From the NCBI GenBank assembly GCA_022844275.1, contig JALHMB010000004.1, forward strand, positions 372,001 to 436,000: a stretch of DNA of 64,000 bases. The letters run 5' to 3'. The DNA comes from Hyphomicrobiaceae bacterium (GTDB lineage: Bacteria; Pseudomonadota; Alphaproteobacteria; Rhizobiales; Hyphomicrobiaceae). The notes under the pieces were generated by a model, which saw nothing but the letters and a program-made list of their open reading frames with translations, was not told the origin of the DNA and searched no databases. How positions within the stretch are numbered: position 1 is the stretch's first letter; each line of letters opens with the position of its first letter. The translations under genes were made by a program, and so were the position numbers. Shown in pieces: positions 51,497 through 60,664 of this stretch.

Positions 51497-53164
51497 ATGG
51501 AAACCAGCTTTGCAAGCATCTTCTATGAGATTGCCACTCTTATTCTGCTCGCGTCGGCCGTTGGACTTTTAGGCCTACTTGCCCGCCAGCCACTGGTTGT
51601 CGCTTTTATTGCCGTCGGCGTCCTGTCCGGGCCGGACGTCCTGGGCATTGTGCGTTCGACGCACTTCATCGAAACGCTCAGCCAGATTTCGATCGCGGTG
51701 CTTCTTTTCCTTGTTGGGCTCAAGCTGGATATCGGCCTTGTGCGAAGTCTCGGCAAGGTGGCCGTTGCCACCGGCCTTGGCCAAGTAACCTTTACGGCCT
51801 TTTTTGGCTTTCTCATCTGCCTTGCGTTGGGGATCGACGGGCAGACATCTCTATATATAGCCGTCGCGCTGACGTTCTCCTCCACGATCATCATCGTCAA
51901 GCTTCTGTCGGACAAACAGGAGATCGGGGCGCTGCACGGCAAGATCGCGCTTGGTTTCCTGATCGTGCAGGACATCTTCGTCGTCTTGGCGATGGTCACA
52001 CTATCCGCCTTCGGGGTTCGTCTGGGCGAAGACGCCGGTTCCCTTCTCGATGTGTCGCTCGTGTTCGTCGGCGGCGCGGCAATGATTCTCTCAGTGATGC
52101 TGTTCATCCGCTTTCTCGCTGATCCGCTCTTGAATTTGATCTCGCGCTCGCCAGAGCTCATGGTGATATTTGCAGTAGGCTGGGCAGCGGGTCTCGCGGC
52201 GGTCGGTGACGCCCTGGGCTTCGGCAAGGAACTCGGCGGCCTGCTCGCGGGCGTGTCTCTTGCCTCGACACAATACCGCGAGGCGATCGTCTCGCGATTG
52301 AGCAGCCTGCGTGACTTTCTGCTGCTCTTCTTTTTCATCAATCTTGGCGCGTCCCTGAATTTGTCGACACTGGGAGGCCAGATCGGCCCGGCGATCGTGC
52401 TGTCGCTCTTCGTCCTGATCGGAAATCCGCTAATCGTTCTCGCGATCATGGGCTACATGGGGTACCGCAAGCGCACCGGCTTCCTCGCCGGGCTTACGGT
52501 CGCACAGATCTCGGAGTTCTCCCTCATATTCATGGCCATGGGAATCACACTCGGCCATGTGGGGAACGAGGCCATGGGCCTCGTCACACTCGTCGGTCTC
52601 GTAACCATTGCCATCTCCGTTTACATGATCACGTGGTCGCACAAGCTATATGAACTCTGCGAGCCGCTATTAGGCATTTTCGAGCGAAGAAGGCCCTACC
52701 GTGAAGATGAGGGCGCCAAAGACAGCGCGCTTGGCGGAAGCTATGATTTTATCGTGTTTGGCCTTGGCCGGTATGGCCACCGTATCGGAGAGCGCCTGAA
52801 GAAAAAAGGGTTCAGGGTGCTTGGTATCGATTTCGATCCAGAGGCCATCGAGAGCTGGCGGCGCTTCGGAATGGATGCTGCCTATGGTGATGCCACCGAT
52901 CCGGAGTTCGTCGCCAGCCTTGAACTTTTGAATGTGAAGGCGGTGGTCTCGGCTATCCCACGAGAGCGGGGGGCGCTGACAGAAGCCGACCCGCAGCTCA
53001 GTCTCCTGCACGGTCTGCAGTCAGCAAGTTACAAGGGAAAGGTATTCCTGTCGGTGCAGACGGTAGCGGAAACCGAGGATCTCCTGCGGCAGGGAGCGAG
53101 CGTGATCTTGAAGCCGTTCGATGATGCGGCCGACTATGCGGTACGGCAGCTTATTGAGACCTGA
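51497..53164 (+). CDS. CPA2-family cation:proton antiporter with TrkA-N domain (KefB/RosB-like)
   Basis: The 555-residue protein has 12 predicted helices in residues 1-390 (LLASAVGLLGLLARQPLVVAFIAVGVLSGP, VALTFSSTIIIVKLLSDK, LGFLIVQDIFVVLAMV) and a cytoplasmic TrkA-N domain. That domain reads YDFIVFGLGRYGHRIGERLKKKGFRVLGIDFDPEAIESW, with the Rossmann G-x-G-x-x-G variant GLGRYG. It is cut shorter than full KefB and ends soon after the nucleotide-binding fold (no TrkA-C seen). It likely exchanges K+ or Na+ for protons and is gated by NAD(H) or by a nucleotide. Confidence 0.92.
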   Translation: METSFASIFYEIATLILLASAVGLLGLLARQPLVVAFIAVGVLSGPDVLGIVRSTHFIETLSQISIAVLLFLVGLKLDIGLVRSLGKVAVATGLGQVTFTAFFGFLICLALGIDGQTSLYIAVALTFSSTIIIVKLLSDKQEIGALHGKIALGFLIVQDIFVVLAMVTLSAFGVRLGEDAGSLLDVSLVFVGGAAMILSVMLFIRFLADPLLNLISRSPELMVIFAVGWAAGLAAVGDALGFGKELGGLLAGVSLASTQYREAIVSRLSSLRDFLLLFFFINLGASLNLSTLGGQIGPAIVLSLFVLIGNPLIVLAIMGYMGYRKRTGFLAGLTVAQISEFSLIFMAMGITLGHVGNEAMGLVTLVGLVTIAISVYMITWSHKLYELCEPLLGIFERRRPYREDEGAKDSALGGSYDFIVFGLGRYGHRIGERLKKKGFRVLGIDFDPEAIESWRRFGMDAAYGDATDPEFVASLELLNVKAVVSAIPRERGALTEADPQLSLLHGLQSASYKGKVFLSVQTVAETEDLLRQGASVILKPFDDAADYAVRQLIET

Positions 53165-53374
53165 CGATAGTGAAGCCAGGTTCCTTAGTGGCTTACACCT
53201 GTCTGAGTATTTTCCGATGCTGGCGTCCGCGTCCTCCTGGACGTAGCTATTACCCAACGCGCTGGCGTGGGCTGGTCCGAGCGAGTCATCAGACATGCAG
53301 GTGATCGCCCCCCCCGGAAAAAACCTCAGACAGCACCTGCTGTCAGATGCCAAACAAGCAACAGGAGAACCAGC

Positions 53375-53632
53375 ATGCAAGCTGAAGCTCTATTGATCTT
53401 GCTGCTCATCGGCGCAGTTGCGGGATTCTTGGCAGGCGTCATCGTCAAGGGTTACGGCTTTGGCCTCCTTGGAAATATCGTCGTCGGCATTGTTGCCGCC
53501 CTTCTGGGCGGCTGGTTGCTGCCGCGGCTTGGGTTGTTTCCGGGCAGCAACGTCACCGGGCAGATCGTCTCTGCCACCGCTGGAGCGGTTGTTCTACTCG
53601 TCCTCATCAGCTTCGTGCGAAGGGTTGCCTGA
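53375..53632 (+). CDS. GlsB/YeaQ/YmgE (transglycosylase-associated) family membrane protein
   Basis: ATG 53375, with AGGAG at 53362, encodes 85 residues: LILLLIGAVAGFLAGVIVKGYGFGLLGNIVVGIVAALLGGWLLPRLGL... and TGQIVSATAGAVVLLVLISFVRRVA. The G-x-x-x-G-rich three-helix pattern is typical of this stress-linked family. Its role is unknown. A strong hairpin between it and the convergent fusion kinase gene probably ends both transcripts. Confidence 0.92.
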   Translation: MQAEALLILLLIGAVAGFLAGVIVKGYGFGLLGNIVVGIVAALLGGWLLPRLGLFPGSNVTGQIVSATAGAVVLLVLISFVRRVA

Positions 53633-53674
53633 GGCCGTCCCACAAATTACTGCGCCAGTCGTCGGTACGGTGCC

Positions 53675-53699
53675 TAACCCGAACTTTCCGTTCGGGTTA
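53675..53699. terminator. Bidirectional terminator between convergent genes
   Basis: TAACCCGAAC (53675-53684), loop TTTCC, GTTCGGGTTA (53690-53699): a perfect 10-bp stem followed by TTCG on the + strand. It lies 43 bases past the GlsB-type stop and 42 past the stop of the minus-strand fusion gene. Confidence 0.75.
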
Positions 53700-53740
53700 T
53701 TCGCGTTCGGAAGGCGTGCCCAATCCTCCGAACAGACCTT

Positions 53741-56700
53741 TCAGTCTTTCCCGACAGCAGCGAGCGCCGTGCGGACCAACGCCGGAAGAGACCTGGAGCC
53801 GGTCTTCCTCATGATAGCCGCACGATGGTTATCGATCGTGCGCTGGCTGATACCGAGATCGGCGGCGATGTTCTTGCTCGGATAGCCAGCCAGGACGAGA
53901 TCCAAAATCTGACGCTGACGCGTGGTCAGGGCGGCAACACTGCGCGCGGCCGTCTCCCGACGCACGGACAATGCGGTGGAGTCGTGCTGTTGATCGAGTG
54001 CGCGCTTGACGCTGGCGAGAAGCTCTTCGTTGCCAACCGGCTTCTCAATGAAATCCACAGCGCCGGCCTTCATGGCTTGAACGGCCATCGGCACCGCGCC
54101 GCTGCCTGTAATCATGATAGCTGGCAAATCGTGGCCCTCGGCTTTGAGATGCTCGACCAGCTCGACACCGCCCATGCCGGGCATGAGCACGTCTACCAGA
54201 AGACATCCTTTGCGGCCGTGACGACAGGCGTGAAGGAAGGCCGGTCCATCGGCAAATAGCTCCACCGCATACCCGCTCTCGCGCAGCAGATCGCCCATCG
54301 CCTCGCGCACAGCGCGATCGTCGTCGACAACAAATACGGTGGACTGGCTTGTAGGCCGTTGCTGGACAGACTTCGGAGCAGCGGAGCTCGCTTTGGCAAG
54401 GAGATGCTGGACAAGACGGGTCAACTCCTTTGCCCTCACCGGCTTGTTCAGGTGCATACAGCCGTGCCTGGTAATCTCGCGCAAGCTCTCGGTGGAGATA
54501 TCCCCCGTCAGGATGATCGCCGGGACTGCGCCATGAAACCGTCTCTCCAGACTTGACACGATTTCGATCCCGTTGAGCCCATTCGGCAGATTGTAATCCG
54601 CAATGACCAGATCCGGTGCGGACGCATCTTGACGGATCAATTCCAGCGCCTTGTGCCCATCTGCAGCAGTGATCGTGCGATGACCATCCTCGTTAAAGAG
54701 CAGTTCGAGCATCTCCAGGACAGCTGGATCGTCGTCGACGATCAGGATGGTGCCGCGTGAGGGCCTGCCCTCCTCGGTCTCCCGGCGATGCGGAGGCGTC
54801 GGCTCAGCCCGCTCGGCCCGCCCAAGCGGCACCTCGATGCTGAAGACGGAGCCCGTTCCAACGCGTGAGCGGACGTCGATCTTGTGCTCAAGCAGGTCGG
54901 TTAGGCGCTGGACGATCGCAAGACCGAGACCGAGACCCTTGCTTCGCTCGCGTGCCGGATTGTCGAGTTGGCGAAATTCTTCAAAGATCGCCTGAAGCTC
55001 CAGTTCCGGGATGCCTGGGCCCGTGTCCCAGACCTCAATGCGGAGGTTGGCGCCGCTGCGTCGACAACCAAGAAGGATCTTGCCCTCGTTTGTGTATTTC
55101 ACCGCGTTCGAGAGCAGATTGCGGATGACTTGTGCCAAAAGGCCAGGATCGCTGCGCGCGGTCAGACTGCTTGGGGCAACGTGCAAGTCGAGGCCCTTCC
55201 TGACCGTGTGATAGGCGAACTCAGCTCTCATCTCATCGAGCAAGCGCAGTATCGGAAAATCGACTATCGCTGGGCGTACGATCCCGGCCTCAAGCTGGTT
55301 GATGTCGAGCAGGGTATCGAGCAGACCGGACATTGCGGCCACTGTCTCATCGAGACGGTGAACCAGCTTCAAGGTCGCCTCGTCGTGGGTCCGCTTTTCG
55401 AGCATCCCCTGGAGCAGACTGATGGTTTGCAGGGGCTGGCGCAGATCATGGCTTGCAGCCGCCAGAAACCGCGACTTGCTGACGTTGGCCCGCTCCGCCT
55501 CGGACTTGGCTGCCTGCAGCGCTCGTTCGGCGGCCTTGATCTCGGAAATCCCGGCAAACGTGATCACTAGGCCCTCGATGCTGCTGTCGTCACTGCGGTA
55601 GGGCAGCATGCCGCGATTGAACCAGCCGCCATCGTGGCCTCTTACCTCGCGTCTGATCGGGGCAAGATTCTCCAGCACCGTTCGCCCATCCGTCACGAGA
55701 TCATTGTCCTCGAAGCGACGCGTCAGGTCGGAAAGCGGCCGTCCGACGTCGGAGGCGATAACGTTGAACAGCGATTTCGCAGCCGGCGTGAAAAACCGGA
55801 TATTGAGGTCGCTGTCCAGGAACAGGGTCGCGACATCGGTGCTGTTGAGAATATTCTGGAGGTCGTTCGATGTTGCGCGCTGCTGCTCGATCGTCTCGTG
55901 CAATTGACTGTTGAGGACCGTAAGCTCCTCGTTGAGGGACTGCAGCTCCTCCTTGGACGTTTCCAGCTCCTCGTTGGTTGACTGGAATTCCTCATTGACG
56001 GACATAGCTTCTTCGTTGATGGCCTTCTGTTCGTCATTCGCGATCTCAAGATCGCGAATGGCGCACTGCAGGTCCTCGCGCGTCGCTTCGAGCTCCTGCT
56101 CGAGCTGAGCGAAGCGCGATGCATCTGCTATCGATTCAGCCGGAATGAAAACCGGCGCCTCAGGCTCAGCCGCGTCAACAAAGCTGACAAGCACCAGGGC
56201 CTGCCCATCGCTCTCGACCGGGCGCGCGGTAATACTCACCGCGATCGAACAGCCATTGCGCTTGACGTGCCCTCCGATGACGGTAGCCGGCGCACGATCC
56301 AGTCTCGCACGTTCGATCGCCGATTTTAGTTTGGCGCGCAGTCCGTCACGCGCCATGGCGAGAACGCGGGTGTCGTCACCCGAGGCCACCTTCAGATAGC
56401 TGTCTGCCGGTCCGAAGCAATAAAGGCACTCGTCCCTGGCATTGATCAGGACAGACGCCGGTGCATAGGCGTCCAGCAAGGTTCGCTGCGACAACTCTCT
56501 AAAGCCAGCACGCCGATGCACCAGCGGTTGCGGCGGGCCTTTCACCGGCGAGCGGACCGTGCTCAATGGGCGTTGTGGAAATTCGACCTCGCCCGGCCGG
56601 CTGCGACCGATATGACAATAAATTCGGTGCTTTTTGCTGATCGGCGCGAACCGATCCGACTCGCTGCCGACGGTTTCGGAAGACCCCAGGAACAGTATTC

Positions 56701-58117
56701 CCCCATCGCGCAGGGCGAAATGGAAGAGCGAGAGACATTTCTTCTGCGCCTCCGGGCTCAGATAGATGAGGAGATTGCGGCAGGAGACTAGATCGAGACG
56801 CGAGAACGGTGCGTCGGTCAGCAGGTTCTGCCCCGTGAACACCACGGCCTCGCGCAACTCGCGAATGACCTGATAGTTGCTATCTTCCTTCGTGAAGAAA
56901 CGCGCCAACCGGGCCGGCGTCACGTCGGCCTCGATCGATTCCGGATAGATGCCATTGCGGGCAAAAGCCACGCAGTCCGGGTCGATGTCAGAGGCGAACA
57001 CCTGCAGTTTGATATTGCGTTTTGCGGCTGCAATCTGCTCGAGAAAGAGCATTGCGATCGAATACGCCTCTTCACCCGTGCTGCAGCCGGGCACCCAAAT
57101 GCGCAGGGGTCGGTCCAATGTCTGTTGCCGTACGAGATCGGGAATTACGGTCTCCGCCAGGAGGTCAAAGGCGGCCGGGTCGCGGAAAAAATAGGTCACA
57201 TTGATGAGAAGGTCCTTAGCGAGCAACTCGCGCTCGCTGGCATCTCCGTGCAGGCGCTCCAAATAGCGCACACTGGTCTCGATGCCCGCCATGGCCATGC
57301 GCCGTTCGATACGGCGTTGAAGCGTGCCGTGCTTGTAGAGCGAGAAATCATGCGCGGTCTGGGCGGCCAGCAGATCGATGATATCGGCGAACACGGCCTG
57401 GACGGAGTCGCTGGGCTGCGGGCCACTGCCTGCGTCCCTGACGTAGTCCTGGCGCGCGTACTGGAGGAGCGCCTCCGGCATCTTTGCCACCGGCAACACG
57501 AAATCGGCGCTGCCCGTCAGAACGGCGCTTCGCGGCATGCCATCGAAGGCGGCCTCCTCCAGATCCTGCGCGATGACGAGGCCACCTTTCTCCTTCACCG
57601 ATTTCAATCCAAGGCTGCCGTCGGTGCCCGTCCCGGACAGGATGATGCAGATGGCACGCTCCCCGCACTCCAGCGCCAGCGAGCGCAGGAAGAAGTCGAA
57701 GGGCATGCGCGCCCCATGGCGCTCCAGCGGTGCGGATAGATTGAGGGTGCCGTTCTCGATCGCCAACGCGGCGCCCGGGGGAATGAGATAGACGTGGCCA
57801 CGCTCGACCGGCATACCGTCGGTCGCCTGCAGAACTTTCATCGGCGTGCGGCCGGTCAGCAGGTTGACCATCAGGCTCTGATGGGTGGGATCGAGATGCT
57901 GAATCAGCACGAAGGCCATGCCGCTGTCGGCCGGCATCGCATCAAAGAACCGACCGAACGCATCCAGCCCGCCCGCCGAAGCTCCCAGTGCAACGACGGG
58001 GAAGCCAGCACGTGCTCGCGACGGTGGTGGAGCTCCTTTCGCCTGCGGCTGAGCTCGGACGGCCTTTCGCGCACTGCGTCCAGTCATCAGTTTGCATTCC
58101 TTGACGCTGGTGCCCAC
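53741..58117 (-). CDS. CheB-CheR-PAS-histidine kinase-REC-REC-LuxR fusion protein
   Basis: The protein has 1458 residues (ATG 58117; 58087 is an alternative). Domains in order: CheB methylesterase at about 38-225 with Ser47 (GASAGG), His74 (IQHLDP) and Asp166 (GTGTDG); CheR methyltransferase at about 245-490 (RRIERRM, VPGCSTGEEAYSIAMLF, SCRNLLIYLS); a PAS-like region; a long Glu-rich coiled coil; a PAS domain; HisKA with the phospho-His in AASHDLRQPLQTISLL; an ATPase domain (NAVKYT, DTGPGI, GLGLGLAIV); receiver 1 (IVDDDPAVLEML, IADYNLP); receiver 2 (VVDDDRAVREAM, LLVDVLMPGMGG); and a LuxR-type HTH at the end. The CheB-CheR-kinase part is a known layout. Ending in a FixJ-like REC-HTH makes it sensor, relay and DNA-binding output in one chain. 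It has no membrane segment. Confidence 0.92.
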   Translation of the reverse strand: MGTSVKECKLMTGRSARKAVRAQPQAKGAPPPSRARAGFPVVALGASAGGLDAFGRFFDAMPADSGMAFVLIQHLDPTHQSLMVNLLTGRTPMKVLQATDGMPVERGHVYLIPPGAALAIENGTLNLSAPLERHGARMPFDFFLRSLALECGERAICIILSGTGTDGSLGLKSVKEKGGLVIAQDLEEAAFDGMPRSAVLTGSADFVLPVAKMPEALLQYARQDYVRDAGSGPQPSDSVQAVFADIIDLLAAQTAHDFSLYKHGTLQRRIERRMAMAGIETSVRYLERLHGDASERELLAKDLLINVTYFFRDPAAFDLLAETVIPDLVRQQTLDRPLRIWVPGCSTGEEAYSIAMLFLEQIAAAKRNIKLQVFASDIDPDCVAFARNGIYPESIEADVTPARLARFFTKEDSNYQVIRELREAVVFTGQNLLTDAPFSRLDLVSCRNLLIYLSPEAQKKCLSLFHFALRDGGILFLGSSETVGSESDRFAPISKKHRIYCHIGRSRPGEVEFPQRPLSTVRSPVKGPPQPLVHRRAGFRELSQRTLLDAYAPASVLINARDECLYCFGPADSYLKVASGDDTRVLAMARDGLRAKLKSAIERARLDRAPATVIGGHVKRNGCSIAVSITARPVESDGQALVLVSFVDAAEPEAPVFIPAESIADASRFAQLEQELEATREDLQCAIRDLEIANDEQKAINEEAMSVNEEFQSTNEELETSKEELQSLNEELTVLNSQLHETIEQQRATSNDLQNILNSTDVATLFLDSDLNIRFFTPAAKSLFNVIASDVGRPLSDLTRRFEDNDLVTDGRTVLENLAPIRREVRGHDGGWFNRGMLPYRSDDSSIEGLVITFAGISEIKAAERALQAAKSEAERANVSKSRFLAAASHDLRQPLQTISLLQGMLEKRTHDEATLKLVHRLDETVAAMSGLLDTLLDINQLEAGIVRPAIVDFPILRLLDEMRAEFAYHTVRKGLDLHVAPSSLTARSDPGLLAQVIRNLLSNAVKYTNEGKILLGCRRSGANLRIEVWDTGPGIPELELQAIFEEFRQLDNPARERSKGLGLGLAIVQRLTDLLEHKIDVRSRVGTGSVFSIEVPLGRAERAEPTPPHRRETEEGRPSRGTILIVDDDPAVLEMLELLFNEDGHRTITAADGHKALELIRQDASAPDLVIADYNLPNGLNGIEIVSSLERRFHGAVPAIILTGDISTESLREITRHGCMHLNKPVRAKELTRLVQHLLAKASSAAPKSVQQRPTSQSTVFVVDDDRAVREAMGDLLRESGYAVELFADGPAFLHACRHGRKGCLLVDVLMPGMGGVELVEHLKAEGHDLPAIMITGSGAVPMAVQAMKAGAVDFIEKPVGNEELLASVKRALDQQHDSTALSVRRETAARSVAALTTRQRQILDLVLAGYPSKNIAADLGISQRTIDNHRAAIMRKTGSRSLPALVRTALAAVGKD

Positions 58118-58521
58118 GGGGAACCCGCAAGGACTGATTAAATCATATCACAATCTAGCGACGTGCGCGGTTGATGCAGGACAAACGGAGCTTTGCCCCG
58201 TCGCTCCGGGCCGATGCCTCTGCGTGATGCTTAAGCATCCGTTTACGCCTGCTCGCGGTCCAGCCATGGCTTCACAAATCGTCACGAAATGGGGCTGTTT
58301 TTGGCGCCCTCCCGAGGTGCGTGGCGGATGCCCGGTGTGAGCGTAGGTAAGTTCCGAGTCTGCACGATCCTTCTCCTCCTCGCTTAGCCTGCGATTGGCC
58401 ATACGCTCCAGCGGACGCGACGGCCCTGCCGGGCTTGCGATCAAGCCCTTCAGATCATCTACCCGTTCGGTATGGCCGTTCCGGTGCGCCGGACTGCGCC
58501 GCGTGCAAAAGGGGAACTCCT
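58118..58521. other. Divergent promoter region with a doubtful small ORF
   Basis: This separates two divergent signalling genes. A minus-strand frame at 58148-58402 (MANRRLSEEEKDRADSELTYAHTG...) could be a small gene, but its second half is Arg/Ser-rich and unconvincing. Confidence 0.5.
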
Positions 58522-59223
58522 ATGACGCTCCAACATCAATTCGCCGCGCCGATCTCGACCGCAGCGAGCGCATCGACAGCTTCCGCGATAATGATGCGGG
58601 AAAATGAACGGCTCCGCTTCGTAACGGAGGAACTTCATCATCGGATCAAGAATCTGGTCGCCGTCGTTCAATCGATCGCGCGTCAGACCGCGCGCGACAC
58701 GACGGCGGGCGAGGCGTTCGATGTACGCTTCTCCAGCCGCTTGGGAGCGCTTGGCCGTTCCCTTGATCTTCTCATCTCCAATGATTGGCGCGGAGCGCGT
58801 GTCGACGAACTGATACGCTCGGTGCTGACGCCATTCGGTGTTCTCTATGGGGCCCAGACTTCGTTCCGCGGGCCGTCGCTTGACCTTGATGCGGACGCCG
58901 CGCGCAACATCGGGCTGGCGCTCCACGAACTGGCGACCAACGCCTCGAAGTATGGGGCGCTTTCTGTTCCGGAGGGCAAGGTTGACGTGCGGTGGGAGCT
59001 CGTGAGCAGCGGTCGACAGCGACGTTTGCGTATGACCTGGCGCGAGTCGGGCGGTCCGATCGTGACAGAGCCCACCCGCCGAGGGTTCGGTCAGAAGGTC
59101 ATCCAGCACGCAACGGCTAGGGCTCTCGCGGGTAAGTCGACACATGAGTTCCCGCCAAACGGCGTCAGATGGACACTCGACATTCCAGCGCGGTTTGTCG
59201 TTGGACTCGAGAAGAAGCCGTAA
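58522..59223 (+). CDS. HWE-family histidine kinase
   Basis: ATG 58522, after GGGGAAC, gives a 233-residue protein. The phosphorylation region is ENERLRFVTEELHHRIKNLVAVVQSIARQTAR, with the HRIKN motif of HWE kinases. The ATPase region has IGLALHELATNASKYGALS (N box), the WRESGGP motif that gives the family its WxE, and RRGFGQKVI. There is no sensor domain or membrane segment, so the input must come from a partner. HWE kinases in this group feed PhyR/EcfG general stress regulation or single receivers. The divergent fusion kinase is a likely partner, by proximity only. Confidence 0.92.
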   Translation: MTLQHQFAAPISTAASASTASAIMMRENERLRFVTEELHHRIKNLVAVVQSIARQTARDTTAGEAFDVRFSSRLGALGRSLDLLISNDWRGARVDELIRSVLTPFGVLYGAQTSFRGPSLDLDADAARNIGLALHELATNASKYGALSVPEGKVDVRWELVSSGRQRRLRMTWRESGGPIVTEPTRRGFGQKVIQHATARALAGKSTHEFPPNGVRWTLDIPARFVVGLEKKP

Positions 59224-59528
59224 GCCGGTTGATGGCTCTCGAAGGCGTGCACAATGTGCTGAACCGGCAAGTGCCCTGTGAGACTGCTTTGAGAGCAGGT
59301 TGACGGGATCAGCATCCACCGCGGGGTGGTCGCCTGATACCTCCTTGGCATCTGTCATATGAGTACATTCCGAATTTCTCCACTCGTTCGCTATCCTTTA
59401 GTGATCGGAGACGAAGCTTGAGTCTTCGCGTTCTGAACTATTTCCTATTGTCGCTTTACCCGCACCCACTGCGTTTCCGTATCGGACGGTCAACCTCTGA
59501 GCCTAGAAAATCCAACTGGAATATCGAT

Positions 59529-59835
59529 ATGGCAGGGCGAATGACGCGCATGTCGGTGACATTCTCGCATCCCTTCTCGCTTGCGGACATTGGCGCAGTC
59601 CAGCCGGCTGGCACGTACCGGGTTCAAACGGTCGATGTGAGTCTCGACGACTTGTCTTTTTGTTGCCTATCGCCGCATCTCTACGACGATCGAGCTGCCT
59701 GGTGTGGGCACCGCCAGCTTGAGCAGACAAGTAGTCACCATAGATCCCCGGGAGCTCGAGGCAGCCCTGGTTCGAGATCAGGTTGGCACGCCCTTTCTCG
59801 TTGGCGTTCAACGTTCATCGGTACTGATCTACTGA
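59529..59835 (+). pseudogene. Conserved hypothetical protein, frameshifted at a T run
   Basis: ATG 59529 (MAGRMTRMSVTFSHPFSLADIGAVQPAGTYRVQTVDVSLDDLSF) runs to a run of five T at 59657-59661. A one-base change of frame there continues FVAYRRISTTIELPGVGTASLSRQVVTIDPRELEAALVRDQ and ends at TGA 59833. The two halves together match a small rhizobial family of unknown function (about 100 residues). Without the shift the frame turns to low-complexity sequence. The cause may be mutation, slippage or a sequencing error. Confidence 0.75.
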
Positions 59836-59989
59836 CGCACTCGGGAGGCGGGAAAGTCATGCGTCTCCAGGCGCCCAGCCAGCGGCTAGTATCATTATCC
59901 CGTTATAAGCGTAACGCCACAATCATCGATCGACGTTCAAGGCCCAGCTCGCAGAAGTTGCTGATCCAGCAGCTGTGCCAGATTGGAGA

Positions 59990-60165
59990 ATGGCGGATCG
60001 TACGCCGCATCGTGCATTGCCAGTTCCACCGAAGGTCGAGTACAGCCTGACCGATTGGGGGGCCTGTTTGGCCCGCGCTGGATGCCGTGTTGAAATGAGC
60101 CGCTCTTCGCGACACCTAACACCAGAGCTACAGGTTGAACGCGAAGAAGCCTCATTGATGCTGGA
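59990..60165 (+). pseudogene. HxlR-family regulator, 3' relic
   Basis: Pieces in three frames recall the end of an HxlR winged-helix regulator: WRIVRRIVH, then VPPKVEYSLTDWG, then PVWPALDAVLK-stop-AALRDT. The stop is TGA where homologues have Trp (LKWA). Two small frameshifts and this nonsense codon make it a relic. Confidence 0.55.
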
Positions 60166-60280
60166 AAGCTGCGATTGTGGGGCGGGATGAAGAGAACTCA
60201 ACAGGACGCTGCATCAAAAAAAAATCCGCGTCATTGCCGTATACGAATCTGTCTTAACTAGGTGTCCTGGTGCGGCCCTT

Positions 60281-60655
60281 TCACTGCGTGCCCGGTTTCA
60301 GCCTTTCGCGCAGTTTGGTCACATCTTCCGTCGCAACAGGCGCGGCGCTGTTGCCCCAACTCGAGCGCACATAGCTCAGTACTGCTGCGATCTGCTCGTC
60401 CGTGAGCTTCCAATCGAATGCCGGCATCGTCAACGGCGACGGCTGGATTTTGGTCGGCACAGCTCGCGCACCCTGCAACATCACGCGGATGACGGTTGTG
60501 GCGTCTGGATTGTTCACTTTGCCAGATCCTGCGAGAGGCGCGAAAAAGCGTGGGACGCCCTTCCCGTCTGACGTGTGGCAGGCGCTGCAATTGTCGAAGT
60601 AGATGGCAGCGCCTGCTTTGGCTACGGCGTCCCCGGGCTTGTCGGCAGCGCTGCG
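60281..60655 (-). pseudogene. Cytochrome c domain, 5'-truncated
   Basis: On the minus strand from about 60655 the frame encodes a c-type cytochrome domain: GDAVAKAGAAIYFDNCSACH with the CSACH haem site, GKVNNPDATTVIRVMLQG, the Met ligand in LTMPAFDWKLTDEQIAAVLSYVRSSWGN, and an end ...KLRERLKPGTQ. It matches the last haem domain of the cytochrome subunits of alcohol or aldehyde dehydrogenases. Everything upstream, including the signal peptide, is replaced by serine-recombinase DNA at 60655-60665. Confidence 0.8.
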
Positions 60656-60664
60656 TTCGTCGCT

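Noticed and set aside
58148-58402. Small minus-strand ORF between the two signalling genes
   Set aside because: The first 25 residues look protein-like but the remainder is low complexity, and no ribosome site was convincing.
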